DNA of 47,236 nt from Zygnema cylindricum. Lineage: Eukaryota > Streptophyta > Zygnematophyceae > Zygnematales > Zygnemataceae. Where the stretch lies: NCBI GenBank assembly GCA_037447655.1, contig JBBHKE010000248.1, positions 290,501 through 337,736 on the forward strand, in the 5' to 3' direction. Shown here in pieces: positions 20,901-32,165 of the stretch; the first letter of the stretch is position 1, and every line of letters begins with the position of its first letter. The notes beneath the pieces were generated by a model. It was not told the origin of the DNA, searched no databases, and saw nothing but the letters and a program-made list of their open reading frames with translations. The position numbers were made by a program, and so were the translations under genes.

Positions 20901-21524
20901 AAAGAGGCTTGAATTTGGTGGCGACTAATTTTTGTTGAGAAGTTGTTGTTTCAAGCGTGCGTGACAATTGGCGACAAAGGAAAATAATGGAAGAACTACA
21001 TCTTGGGCCTCGACCGAAAAAACGAACAGGTGAACATTAATGTTTGTTGAAATGGTAATGAGCCCTTGTCGACGGTAGACACCAGAATGGTCAATATTGG
21101 AGTATAGTTTATCATAGACCCCAAACAGATGATTGATGCTTCAAGGCCCCAAATCTCTAAGTTGACCGTGTGCGCTATGTTAATCGCATTTTTTTAGGGA
21201 AACGGCCTAATGCAGTGTAAGTAAATTGCTGATTGTCTTGCCCAATAATAGATGTTGATTAGATGATTTTTCCCCTTGATACAACTGTGAAAGACAACAC
21301 GAACGTTCATAAAGAAATGAGTTATGCTAAAATATTATGACAATATCGAAAAAATGTCTAACATCAATGTTGCTTAAAATCATCACTGGTAAATAATACA
21401 GTTATTCCATGCCTGACTATGCAGCAGTAACATTGCCATGCCATCACTCTGTTCAACGCAAAGAAATGGTAATTTAAACACACAAAAAATAAGAAAGTCC
21501 GATTAATTCCCGTTAATGGGATAT
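20901..21524. repeat. Dispersed repeat R, copy 2
   Basis: Same orientation and nearly the same length as 4623-5252, with scattered substitutions and small indels. Here it lies between the gypsy LTR remnant and the TIR cluster. Confidence 0.8.
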
Positions 21525-21799
21525 ATGTTTCAACTCTAAGGGTACGTCTCCATGTAAGCGATACTTTGAAAAAGTTCTTTGGATTGTAGTGAAGTGTTCC
21601 GTACTACTTTGAAAAGCGTCCCTATGTGCAAAAATGAAATCGGAACTTTTACATGTGACGGTTGAAAACGTAGGTATAACTTTGTGACGGTTGACGACGA
21701 CTACAAAATTGGTGACGCCAACAAAAACAACGACAATTGTAGACGTCTACATTTTTGTAATTTTGTGACATGGCAGATGTTTAGGGTTTTGTAACATAG

Positions 21800-21825
21800 T
21801 GACGTCACACTCACTTGTGACGTCA
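21800..21825. promoter_or_regulatory. Two TGACGTCA (CRE/C-box-like) palindromes
   Basis: TGACGTCA at 21800-21807 and 21818-21825. One intact copy and one variant occur at the matching place in A2 (24048-24055; 24021-24028). In plants, bZIP factors bind this motif. Whether it acts here is unknown. Confidence 0.5.
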
Positions 21826-22237
21826 CATATTCAATAACTTTCGACCATGGATACCCGGTTTAGTTTTCTCTAATTTTTTCGCTCTACTTGCTATAAAAAT
21901 ACACATAAAGGTAGTCAAAAAAATAACTTTTCAAATATCTTTAATTTCATACCAATTGTATCGTGCCTCATTCTAAAAAGTGTGAGATAAAAGTGATAGT
22001 GTGAGAGGGAGAGGGGAGAGGCGACGACTATGTAAAATTCTACCAAGGACCCATGAATGAAATTGGAGGTCCGAGACCCCTGCAAATTTTTCTCCGTACA
22101 TCCTTGTCGTTTCCATACATGCACGTGACGGGCAGGGAGAAAAATAGCGATTACTCTCCCTCGTCCTAAAATTTTCCCACTCGTGTGGCGCGTGCGTGGG
22201 TCATTTTTCATTCGTTGTTTGGGTGGTACTTTCCCTT

Positions 22238-22259
22238 AAATCAGGTCGCGAGGTGATTT
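22238..22259. repeat. Central palindrome of TIR element (copy 3)
   Basis: AATCAGGTCGCGAGGTGATT with one outer base each side. One arm has a 2-bp change from the perfect copy at 10501. Confidence 0.8.
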
Positions 22260-22556
22260 TTGATGAAGTTTTTTGACGAGCTGGATTCTCTTGCCCGCGG
22301 GTCGAAAAAAGGAAAATGCAAAACATGAAGTACATTCAAAGTATCGACTTGAAGTTTGCTGTACTTTTGAAAAATTGACTTTTTTTGTACTGCTAAAATT
22401 TTCTTGTACGGAACTGCGTTTTGGGTGAAAACGACAGATTATGGACGGTACTTTAATACATGGGGACGTACCCTATGTGATGTTCGTCGCAATTCTGCAT
22501 TACATAGTTGTTTCCGAGTCTTTCACAGTGATGCCGATTGATGCAGATCGGTGTTA

Positions 22557-23365
22557 CGGTATGTCCCCATGTACTTGTAACTTAGCGAACTTACTTTGTA
22601 TTTTAGCGCGGACCCGCCGGACCCGGTTTTCAAGTGTCCCTATGTCTGTAAGGACGAAATCGTAACTTACGCTTGTGACCATTGTATACGTCAACAATAC
22701 ATGTGACGGTTGTCAGCTTAATCGTAACTTACGCTTGTGACGATTGTATAGATCAACAATACATGTGACGGTTGTCAGCGTTTACCATCTGTGGTCGCAC
22801 GTTATTTTTTGGAACTGCTAATGACGTCGCATGTCTTACCGTGACATTGTAGACGTACCGCCTTCCAGCCTTTGCAGTTTCACGGTTGAAGACGAGGGGC
22901 TTTGCCTTTGCGTCTCCTATCCGGTCGACGTGAAATGCCATCGGAATTTGAAGACCCCTGCCAAAAAGAAATCCGTACTGGACGAAAACAGACAAAACTA
23001 AACAAACTGTGCTTTTTTTCGTCGTATTCGAACGCAAACGGACAAAACATAGCGAATTCTGTACTTTTTTTTGTCCTTGGAAATCGTATGAAAATTTTCG
23101 AAAATTACGGCACGTGCGAATATATGTTCCTATTTGTTTATCGAAAATACCTAGTTTTAAAATACATCGCGCATGTGTTTTAAACGTAAGGTTGAAGATG
23201 ACGTTTTTTGTCGTAGAAGTGGGTCGAAAAAACACAAGACGACAACTTTTCATACATCTTAAATTCGAGGATGACGCAAATTGCACTCTAAAATTTGCGA
23301 TTCCTTCGTACTGTTGCAACTTAGGCAGTACGGCACTCAGGAAAACGACAGAAAAAAACCCTTAC
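22557..23365 (+). mobile_element. TIR element, family B
   Basis: Left end CGGTATGTCCCCATGTACTT after TTA (22554-22556). The interior resembles element C at 24321-25095: CTTAGCGAACTTAC, GTGACGGTTGTCA, TTTCACGGTTGAAGA, GTCGACGTGAAATG, a GAAGTGGGTCGAA segment and GAAAACGACAGAAAAAAACC. The right terminus is clipped where A2 begins. No coding capacity is evident; minus frame 22753-23319 has no motif. Confidence 0.7.
22658..22781 (+). repeat. 62-bp tandem duplication in element B
   Basis: Two copies (22658-22719, 22720-22781) starting AATCGTAACTTACGCTTGTG, with few differences. Confidence 0.88.
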
Positions 23366-23368
23366 TTA

Positions 23369-24317
23369 GGGTACGTCCCCATGTGTTAAAGTACATACTT
23401 TTCTCTGTCTTTTTGCCCTAAAATTCAGGGAACTTTGAAAAAAACTTTAGCCGTACGAGAAATTCATTTTTACCAAAGTAAAGTGAATGTCAATTCATAC
23501 TTTGGATGTATGACCTGTTTGTCGTTATGTGAACGCATTTTGGCGTTTTCCCCTTTTAGGCCCCCGGGCAAGAGAATCCAGCCCAAAAAAAAACTTCATC
23601 CAAAATCACCTCGAGGAGGTGATTTTAGTTCAAGTACCGCCCAAACAGCGAATGAAAAGCGTACCACGCACGCGCCACACGATTTGTAAATTTTTTGGAC
23701 GAGGGAGAGTCCTCGCTATTTTTCTCCGCGCACGTCACGTGCTATGTACGGAAAAAAATTTGCAGGGGTCTCGGACTTCCACTTGCATTCATGGGTCCTT
23801 TGCATAATTTTTCGCCGTCGGCGCCTCTCCTCTCTCCCTCTCACACTATAGCTTGTATCTCACACTTTTTAGAATGAGATACGACAATATTGGTATAAAA
23901 TGAAAGATCTTCAAAAAATATATTTTTTGAAATTTTTTAGGTTTTTATTTAATGGCAAATCGAGTGAGAAAAGTAGAAAAAGCGAAATCGAGAAACCATG
24001 GCGGAAAGTTCTTGAATCCGTGACGTCGACGTTGTCACAAGTGAGCGTGACGTCACAACGTCACCAAACCCTAAACATTTGCAATTTCATAAAAATCTAG
24101 ACGTCTACCACTGTCGCTATTTTTGTTGGCGTCACCAATCGTCGGAAGTTTCGCAGTCGCCTTCAATCGTCACAAGTTGTACCTACGTCTACAACCGTCA
24201 CATGTCAAAGTTCCGATTTCATTTTCGCACATTGGGACGCTCTTCAAAGTAGTACGGCGAATCTTCACTATAGTCCAAAATACTTTATCAAAGTACCGAT
24301 TACATGGGGACGTACCC
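23369..24317 (-). mobile_element. TIR element, family A, inverted (copy A2)
   Basis: Near-full inverted copy of 21540-22473; ends GGGTACGTCCCCATGT and ACATGGGGACGTACCC, with TTA before and TTG after. Together with A1 it makes a palindrome of about 2.8 kb with element B in the middle. Confidence 0.8.
23602..23626. repeat. Central palindrome of TIR element (copy 4)
   Basis: AAAATCACCTC and GAGGTGATTTT arms (11 bp, perfect) around GAG. The arms are conserved while the centre varies between copies. Confidence 0.88.
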
Positions 24318-24320
24318 TTG

Positions 24321-25095
24321 GGGTGCGTCTCTATGTACTTCAAACTTAGAGATTTTTTTTTGTTTTTTAGCGCAGATCTGGCGAACCCGGATTTCGGGTC
24401 TCCCTATGTGTACCAAACGAAATTGTCACTTAGGGCGTGACGATTGTATACGTCTACAATGCCCGTGACGGCTGTCAACGTCTACAATCTGTGATGACCC
24501 ACGTCATTTTTCGTACCTGCTTGTGACGTCGCGTGACTTTTCGTGACATTGTAGACCTACCGCCCTCCAGCCTGTGCCGTTTCACGGTTGAAGAAGATGC
24601 GTTTTGACTTTGCGTCTATTGTCGGCTCGACGTGAAATGGCATCGGAACCTTGAGACCCCTGCAAAAAAAAAATTCGTACCGGATGGAAACGGACAAAAC
24701 AAAACAAACTGTATACTTCTCTTTGTCGTATTAAACAAAAACGGACAAAACATAGCGAATCGTGTACACTTCCACGTCGCTTGAAATCGTTTGATTTTTT
24801 TGTACAAAACATTACACGTGCGAATACGTGTTCTTATTTGTTTATATAAAATCCTTAATTTTAAAACACATCGGCCCTGTATTTTAAAGATAAGGTTGAA
24901 GATGACGTTTTTTGTCGTCGAAGTGGGTCGAAGAACACAAGACGACAAGATGTAGTACATTTTAAATTCGATGATGACGCAAAATGTACTTCTCCTTTTT
25001 TCTATTTTATTGTACGGTTGAAACTTACGCGGTACGGCTCTAAGTTTTACAGGAAAACGACAGAAAAAAACCCTTAACCACACAGAGACGCACCC
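24321..25095 (+). mobile_element. TIR element, family C
   Basis: Left end GGGTGCGTCTCTATGT; the right end, in reverse, is GGGTGCGTCTCTGTGT, one mismatch in 16. TTG precedes and TTA follows, close to the 3-bp TTA duplication of PIF/Harbinger. 775 bp, no transposase. It directly abuts A2. The next bases (25100-25117) are an inverted terminus matching the left end of element B. Confidence 0.8.
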
Positions 25096-25117
25096 TTATG
25101 CACATGGGGACATACCG

Positions 25118-25441
25118 TTAGTGTAGACTGTAGAGTACACACGGGCGCCTTGACAGTTCTGCGTCTTTCGTACGTCTCGGTGACGGCGATTTTCTCCCCA
25201 TTGTCCTTGACGCTCCGCGAGCGACACGTAGGCGCTGCTCGCCAGGCGACGTGGCGTTACGGTTGCCCAAAAGCGCATACTTTCTGCTGATCCTGAGATA
25301 ACAGATTTTTGTGCTGCGAGGAATAGATTTGCCATATAGATACAGCACAATGTCGTTTCCTCACTTTCTGCTTCGTGCTTCTTCTTTATCTTGAGTTACA
25401 CGTGAGGTATAGATCTCTCGCTCCCTCTCTTTTTCATCGAC
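25118..25441 (+). promoter_or_regulatory. 5' flank and leader of TL20.3
   Basis: Only about 320 bp separate the transposon cluster from the start codon, so the core promoter must lie here or inside the transposons. A G-box CACGTG is at 25399-25404, 38 nt before the ATG. The G-box is a known binding site for light-response bZIP/bHLH factors; its use here is inference. No clear TATA box is placed. Confidence 0.5.
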
Positions 25442-28400
25442 ATGGCAGCGATAATGACAGTTTCTCTGCAGTCTCGTGGAGTGTCAGCAGCTTCTCTCCG
25501 CTCCCTGATGCCATCCAGTAGCTTGCGCTCAGGAGCTGATGCTGTAGTTTATGCATCACCCTTTTCAACACAGAAGAAGAATATTAGCAGCACTCACTTG
25601 GTTTGCTGTTCTGCAAAGGCATCCGATGAAAATGTCGTCTCTTCTGATAACCTCGATGCTGGTACGGATGAAGTTGAAGGATTGTTCTTTCAGCGAGTAA
25701 ATAGCATATAGTGAATGCTGGTCATAATGCAGTCGTTTTTGTGTGTTAAAGTTGGAATCGTCTGTCTGTTTACGTCAGGAAAAGAAGACTTTTGTTAAAT
25801 TGCATTGTTTGAGAATGTGACTGTCACTACAGGATATGCTGGTTTGAAAACAATGCTGACACGCTATAGCTGCAGTAACCATGTACATTCAGTTCGATTG
25901 TTTCAGTTTTTTTTAACATTCTGTGAATTATACTATTTAATGGTTTAAACTTTATTTTTTCTTGGTGCATAAGTCTGACATACCATAATGCGGTCTTAAT
26001 AATGGTGGTGGTGTTGGATATTCTTCAGCTGCTCCTTCCAGTACTACTTTGTGCATTGTTGAGAAATGCTATTTTCTTTTTATTTCCTCAACTTGTATTC
26101 TGAGTGGCATTAATTGTCCGAAGTGTCCTACTTTTGGTGTCCTTATTCACACTTCCTGAACTAGTTTCTCGCGACATGATAGTATTTCATGTCCGGTTGA
26201 GAAGCGGTTTGAAATATGTTGTCAAAATTTTCTTTAATTTTTCTCATATCCTTGATTTTTTTCTTACAACACTCTGGTTAGTGACCAGGTACAAGACCCT
26301 CATTTTTACAAACTGCAGCTGTGGCTACTCTTGCTACAACTTTAATACTTTCTGCATCTCCGGCTGGCGCTGTATTGAATAAGTTTGAAGCTGACGTCAG
26401 AACCGAGTTTGGCTTTGGTTCTGCTGCCCAATACGGTTCCGCCGACCTCAGGTATAAAGAACATTGCCGTCAATCTCTGGCAATATTGGGAGAAGCTAGC
26501 TTTGAAAATTGAGAGCTTATTAATATTTTTTTTCTTTGTTACGCAAGAGTTTCTTTACCTTTGGCCAGTTACTGGCAGTCACGGAGTCACAGTTTTATAT
26601 TTTTTTACTGTAGGCGGTACGTCTGGTTTAAGATTCAATTTCCATTTCAATGGCTCTTTAATTTCTCCTTCAACAGCCCTTTTTGGTTAGGTCAATGTGG
26701 CATGTCTTGACCTTTTAAATAACAGTTGCTTACAATGGGAGATGGGTGTGTGTTCTTATTTCTTCTCCCGGGTGTAGGAAAACGAAGCATGCCAACGAAA
26801 ATTTCAGGTTTCTTTCTTCTGCCTGAAGCACTTCTAATTGAGTGCATTTGCTTGTAAATTGAAGTTATACCTTTCCTACTCTGGGGATTTTCAGGCACTC
26901 TCATTAGTGGTTTTTTGTACGCTGTTTTTGGTGTGTTCTTTGTGCTTTTTTTTCTTGGCAAACTTACAGGGACTGCTGAGACTTTTTGCTGTGTGAAGCA
27001 TGTGAAATCTGATACGATAGATACAGTTCGCGCTTTGTTGCTACCATGACCAATGTTATTCACCACTTGTCATTTTGTTATCTCTTTGTGCTTGGATCAT
27101 CTCCACACTACATCTGGCTAAATAGTCTCTCTTTGTCGTGGTAGCCATTTATTTGTAGCCAAGCATTTTGAATAATAATTTCCTAACGGTTGACGCATTT
27201 TTATGGTACAGACGAGCAAACTTTACCTCTGCAGACATGCGGGAAGCGGATTTTAGCGGCAGCACCTTTAATGGTGGCTACCTTGAAAAAGCCGTTGCAT
27301 ATAGGGCCAATTTTGCAGGTACAAAGTCAATTTTTAACATTAGTTGTCCATTTGCATAAGGATATTAGATTATATCTCATATATGTGTGATTATCTGTGT
27401 TCTATCTTAACTTTGTTGGTATCTAAACTTGCAATGAAGAAGTGTCACAAACTAAAATGTGACAGAATTTTGCATTTATTTAGTCAGATCGCAAAATGAA
27501 GTATCAATGTGGTCTAGCTTTTGATTTTACCTCATGGTTACACGCAAGTTCTTGGATTGCAAAGTAAGGCGAGGGGTGCTCATTGACTCAAGTTCGACTC
27601 CAAGCTGAAAAAAATGTGTAAATCATGAGACGACTCTCACTTGCATGAGCCGAATAGGGCTGCTATTCTCCTACTCCTCTAGCTGCCCATCATTCAGGAC
27701 TCAACAATGTCTTCCACATTTTACTATCAAAGTAATTCTCAGTGCTTCATTGGAGGTTGTCCGTGCATGTCTTTTGTAGAGTAATCGGGACAGTCCGTTG
27801 TCTGACTTTTAATGTATCTAGTGAGTCAGTGTTGATGGCAGTGGGCTGTTTTTGCTGTGGAACTTCATAGTTATCTCTAGTATAGCAGCTGACAGTGTTT
27901 CCTTCAATTGTCCCATGTATGGATGAGCAGGAGCTGACTTCAGCGATGCTCTTATGGATCGCATGGTGAGTTTGCTGAACCATTCTCCAGGTTTCTGGTT
28001 ATCTTGAAGTTTGAGGTAGATGCTCAATCAGACTTAGTGTGAGCCTTCTCATTGAACGAGTTACTGTTTAAAAGATCGCGTTGGTGTTATAAAAGCTATT
28101 TTTTTTGAGAAATTGAAAGTTGCTCATCTATTTTGATAGCCCAAAGTAGAGACTGTCTTAAGGGAGTTGTCGAACTGCCTTAGGACCAAGTATTCGACTG
28201 TTGCTCTTGGCGACTCAGCCTGGGCGGAATATGTGCTGGTAGGTTTGTGTTATCCTTTTTATTTCCTGTGCAGCATCTAGTAATCCGGGCTGGTGATGTG
28301 TGGAAATTGTGTTTTGGAGTTTGGAGCAGGTTTTGAATGAAGCGGATTTGACAGACGCCATCCTTGTCCGGACAGTGCTCACACGTAGTGACTTGGGAGA

Positions 28401-29794
28401 TGCAAAAATTGAAGGAGCTGATTTCAGCGACGCAGTGTTGGACTTGCCCCAAAAGCAGGTAAACCTTGACTCGGCTGTTTTTTTTTTTTTTTGTTACAAC
28501 CACAGGGAATAAAAGTTGGTGAATCTTTCACCCTGAATTGAAGTATTTTTCGTAGGAAGACCCACGTACGACTACACTGCCCATCGTGATTCCCATTAAT
28601 AACTCTAATTTTTCGCAGCCTTTTTCGGCCCAAAATCATAAATTAGTCTTATTAACATTAAACTAGCATTTACTCTAGTTTGAAAACTTCGCAATTAGTG
28701 TTAGTCACTTCATATAAATTACATATAGCCATCTTCTGTTTGTAAAAAATAGTGTCATGTACGACTGTCTTCGTATAGAACGTCTATGTGGCACTTCATT
28801 TCCACAACGTTAAGTCAATTATATTTAAGTAGCTGTTAGTTGTTGGAAATAGCACAAACACAAAGTGTAAACTTTTATGGTAAGAAAGAAGAAGACTCAA
28901 TCTATACCATAAGTACAACTTAAAATCTTGTTAGATTTTACTCTGATTGTATGTTCGGACGAATTCCAAAACCACAAGTAGGTCCCCGGCAGATGCTGTC
29001 AGAATATGAAATAGTGTTAATGCCAGCTCAGCGGAACAGGCTACAAAGCTGACACACAATTTGGGGTTAAATACCAGAAAAGTAGTAATGTTTTTTATTA
29101 CTTTGGCATTGATGCACTAAATGGCGTTACTTTCACTAAATTAGCACTTATGCTACTTTTTCTTTAACACTAATAATGATGAGCAGTCTACTGTAACAGC
29201 CAGCTCGAAGCCGGTTGAGCTATTTTTTTTCTGTTCAGAATATTTAACTATTGGTGACGAGTGTTTAAGCATTATTTACTTCGCGTAAATAAATAGTTAA
29301 AGCTTTCCATTGTTGGAGATCGGCAAACTGAAGTGTAATAACTGAAATGTAATTTTTGAGCTTTTGATTTTTTTCACAAAAGAATTTTAAAATAGTTCAG
29401 TTCATTTTTACCCTATTTATCTGATGTTACCCTATTTATTTAAAGTTCTTAGGGTGGCTGTCACGGATCGAAAAAGTAACTGTGATATTGTGTGAAGTTC
29501 TAATTGTACTCCCCAACTCAACTCCACTCAACTCATCTCAAACTCGATTCAACTTCATCCTAATTATCGTAGGTTGCTCCTGTTGAACATTTGCAGGCTC
29601 TCTGCAAATATGCGAAGGGAGTAAATTCCGTTACGGGCATAGAAACTCGTGAAAGCCTCGGGTGCAGCAACCGCAGAAGGAACGCTTATGGAAGTCCATC
29701 TTCTCCATTGCTCAGTGCTCCTCCAGAAAAGTATTTGGATAAAAATGGCTTCTGTGACGACGCTTCTGGGCTTTGCAAAGGTACTGGTTTCTGA
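25442..29794 (+). CDS. TL20.3: Thylakoid lumenal pentapeptide-repeat protein TL20.3
   Basis: Seven exons: 25442-25661, 26289-26451 (or from 26319), 26778-26807, 27212-27318, 27931-27965, 28330-28458, 29597-29794. All proposed introns are GT-AG and the phases join, giving 293 (or 283) residues. Residues ~1-70 are a Ser-rich plastid transit peptide (an LVCCSAKA region). Exon 2 adds a hydrophobic lumen-transfer segment ending in SASPAGA, without a twin Arg. The mature part begins near VLNKFEADVRTEFGFG, with pentapeptide repeats such as ANFTSADMREADF, ADFSDALMDRM and VLNEADLTDAILV, and a conserved C-terminus: ALCKYAKG, SLGCSNRRRNAYGSPSSPLL, GFCDDASGLCK. This order matches land-plant TL20.3 as I recall it. 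The molecular role of the protein is unknown; it is lumenal. Uncertain: intron 1 borders (donor CTG|GTACGG is weak) and the last codons, which could instead splice at AAAG|GTACTG. Confidence 0.93.
26778..26807 (+). other. TL20.3: 30-nt microexon of TL20.3
   Basis: Lies between GGGTGTAG and GTTTCT. With phase-2 borders it adds KTKHANENF between DLR and RRANFTSAD, where the land-plant protein, as I recall it, has KTVHTNENF. Without it the join would stay in frame but lose ten residues, so gene finders can easily miss it. Confidence 0.88.
27931..27965 (+). other. TL20.3: 35-nt exon of TL20.3
   Basis: Lies between GATGAGCAG and GTGAGTTT. It supplies GADFSDALMDRM, which restores the pentapeptide-repeat register between YRANFA and VLNEADL. 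Confidence 0.9.
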
Positions 29795-29824
29795 TTAAAG
29801 ACATGCAATTTTCATAGTTAATTA

Positions 29825-29938
29825 GAGTTTCTATAGTCAAAATGGAGTTTCCTTAGTCAAATGGAGTTTCCTTAGTCAAAATGGAGATCCCTTAGTCAAA
29901 TGGAGTTTCCTTAGTCAAAATGGAGTTTCCATAGTCAG
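29825..29938 (+). repeat. 19/20-bp minisatellite 3' of TL20.3
   Basis: Six units of GAGTTTCCTTAGTCAAAATG type. Units with four and three A alternate, so the higher period is 39 bp. It lies just after the proposed stop codon, possibly in the 3' UTR or a last intron. Confidence 0.88.
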
Positions 29939-30241
29939 ATGTCTTGCAAACATAATTTGACTATAGAGTGTGTTCTTTATGTATAATTGTTTTTTTTTTC
30001 AGATGTAGGGTCATTTATTGTGTGTTTGAGTGTGTTGTACTTCACGTTTGTTTAGATTGTCTACCCAAGGTCTATGCCTGTTTAGGTGTACCTATTTTGA
30101 TAAAAAAAATCAAGTTTTGTTAAGGCATGGGTGGTAGGTTCGGTATTGATAATTTAAATTAAAGATCGAGGTTTCTACAGTATTAGCCAGAAGTTTCCAG
30201 CCTGTCGGATGCTGGAGGTGGCTGTTTATAGAAAAGGCACA

Positions 30242-30487
30242 TGAAAGTTACAGAAAATTTGTCTATCTTATGGAAAATTATGAAAAGTTACACAAAAAAC
30301 TGTTTACCTGGTGGGATATTATGAGAAGTTACACAAAAAACTGTTTACCTGATGGGATATGATGAAAAGCTACAAAAGAAGTGTCTTCCTGATGGGTTAT
30401 GATGAAAAGTCACAGAAACGTCTTCGTCTTCCACATGAGATATGACGTAAAGTTAGAGAGAAGTTGTCTTCCTGATGGGATATCACT
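30242..30487 (+). repeat. ~41-bp tandem repeat, six diverging units
   Basis: Units follow GAAAAGTTACACAAAAAACT plus GTTTACCTGATGGGATATGAT. The first are close to each other; later ones drift (GAAAAGTCACAGAAACG, GTAAAGTTAGAGAGAAG). Confidence 0.85.
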
Positions 30488-32165
30488 CCTAGCAAGTATT
30501 TACTGGCTGAGTTGTGCACCCTAAAGAGCGTCCAATTCAACTGGTTTTTGAGAGAGACATATGTGAAGTGTCTTTTTGTAATGAGCCACACTATTTCCTG
30601 TTCAAGTTTTGTTGATGCCATGACTGATGAAGGATGGAATATCTATTGTAGAATCGACTGTGAACTTTTTCATGGGTAAGTGCATTTTAACTTCAAAAGG
30701 TGTTAACTCTCCCTTTTGGTGTTTCCATGTAAGTGTTAATACTGTTTCTTTGATTTCAAATGTGGGACGAGTGATGTTTTTTTTTTGCTTTTTTTTATTT
30801 GTTTATGACATGATGTGTATTCATTTTTTTTGTGCGGATGTCTTTCCACTTTTGTGATTACATGGTTTTATTTTCTGCGTTGCTAAAAATCTCACCTTTG
30901 AAAGAAAATGGTGCCAGAATGTCGGATTCAATTGCTTCCATACATGTGATAAAAATCCTGAATAACGAGAAGGGAAAAGAAAAGAATTTATTTTTTTGGA
31001 ATAATGTAGGAGAGAAACACAGGACATAGCACATTGAAAGGAAAGAAAGTTACTCTTGTGAAAAGAGCAACTTGCTGCATGTCAGCCAATTGGTGGAGGG
31101 AAGCTTTTTCATAACAAAACATTTGACTGACTTCTTTTCGTTATTGGCGATCGTTTGCCTTTTGTGCTCATGGGAAGCCTATGTTTTATTGGACTTGCAG
31201 TTTTTGATTACTTCAACACTATTCATGTTGCCTTTTTTTCTTTGTCCTTTCTATTGATTCTGAAGTGATCAGTATATATCAGAGTTTTAGTTACAACCCA
31301 TGCAGCTTGCTGGTCTACCTAATAGGCAACCAAGCTACATTTTCTACAGCCAAATCCAGGAGCTTAAAAATGGAAGAAACAAAAAGAAAGAAAAAAAAAC
31401 TCAATTGCGCCAAAGCACAAGGAAAGAAAAAGAAGGATATGCAAAAGCAAAATCGATTGGATTATTGATTATTTTTTTAGCAAGAAATATGTCCTCCAAC
31501 GGGAAAACTGAAGCCTACATGTGACTAATATTGCGTTTTTGAACAGGCGGAAAAAGATAAGAGGTTAAGCGTGGAAACTATAAATTGCACCCTCTAAGAG
31601 CCTTTAACGGGTAACAGCAAAAAAAGAAAAGAGAGGGTTTGCAGAAATGTAACCTTGTGTGGCTGGCACATGGACCACTTAATGTCGCAGCTTTTCTTGA
31701 CATTGCTATCATGCGGAGATGCTAAATATTTAATAGAAGTATAGGGTGAAGCTAGACACTGTAGGGTTAACAATTCGTGAGATAATGAATCAAATGTTCC
31801 ACATATTATATCATTTTTTAAAAGACAAAAGGTCAAAATATGCAAGAATTAGTTCAGTGTACGGCGCGAGACCACTCATAGTTGTTTTAGAAAATGAATT
31901 ACTTGTGTTGACACTATATTATAGTTAACTGTAGTGAAGTATCTTTTATCACGTGGCTTATCATAGGTCTCTGAACTAAATAGTGTTATTCAAATTAATT
32001 TCTGAATTTGGGTCAAAAAACCACTCGATAATACTTTTTTGTATTAGAACTGTGTACGGTTGTGAAATGGCCATTTCTATAGCGCGTTCGTCGTTTGTTT
32101 TTGCCTTTTTAGTACCTTTCTTTTCTCCTATGGTTGACTTTGCACCGCACTACACCGTGTATCCC
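30488..32165. other. Non-genic stretch, nothing recognised
   Basis: AT-rich with several T-runs. Short frames on both strands show no motif. A further downstream exon of TL20.3 cannot be excluded but I see no convincing one. Confidence 0.4.

Larger units (their letters stand above)
21540..22473 (+). mobile_element. TIR element, family A (copy A1)
   Basis: Starts GGGTACGTCTCCATGTAAGC and ends ACATGGGGACGTACCC, inverted repeats of about 16 bp with one mismatch; TAA precedes and TAT follows. Its whole length is present again, inverted, at 23369-24317. It has no open frame of note and is non-autonomous. The TIR starting GGG and TWA-like flanks point to PIF/Harbinger. Confidence 0.8.

Noticed and set aside
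22753-23389. Overlapping ORFs on both strands of element B
   Set aside because: They have no transposase motif and the same region in element C is not open in the same frame.
26104-26690. ORFs over intron 1 and exon 2 of TL20.3
   Set aside because: They read through splice sites; only the 26319-26451 part fits the protein family, and the extension beyond GT at 26452 does not.
27747-28027. Minus-strand ORFs within intron 4 and exon 5 of TL20.3
   Set aside because: Antisense to the 35-nt exon and its intron, with no recognisable motif.
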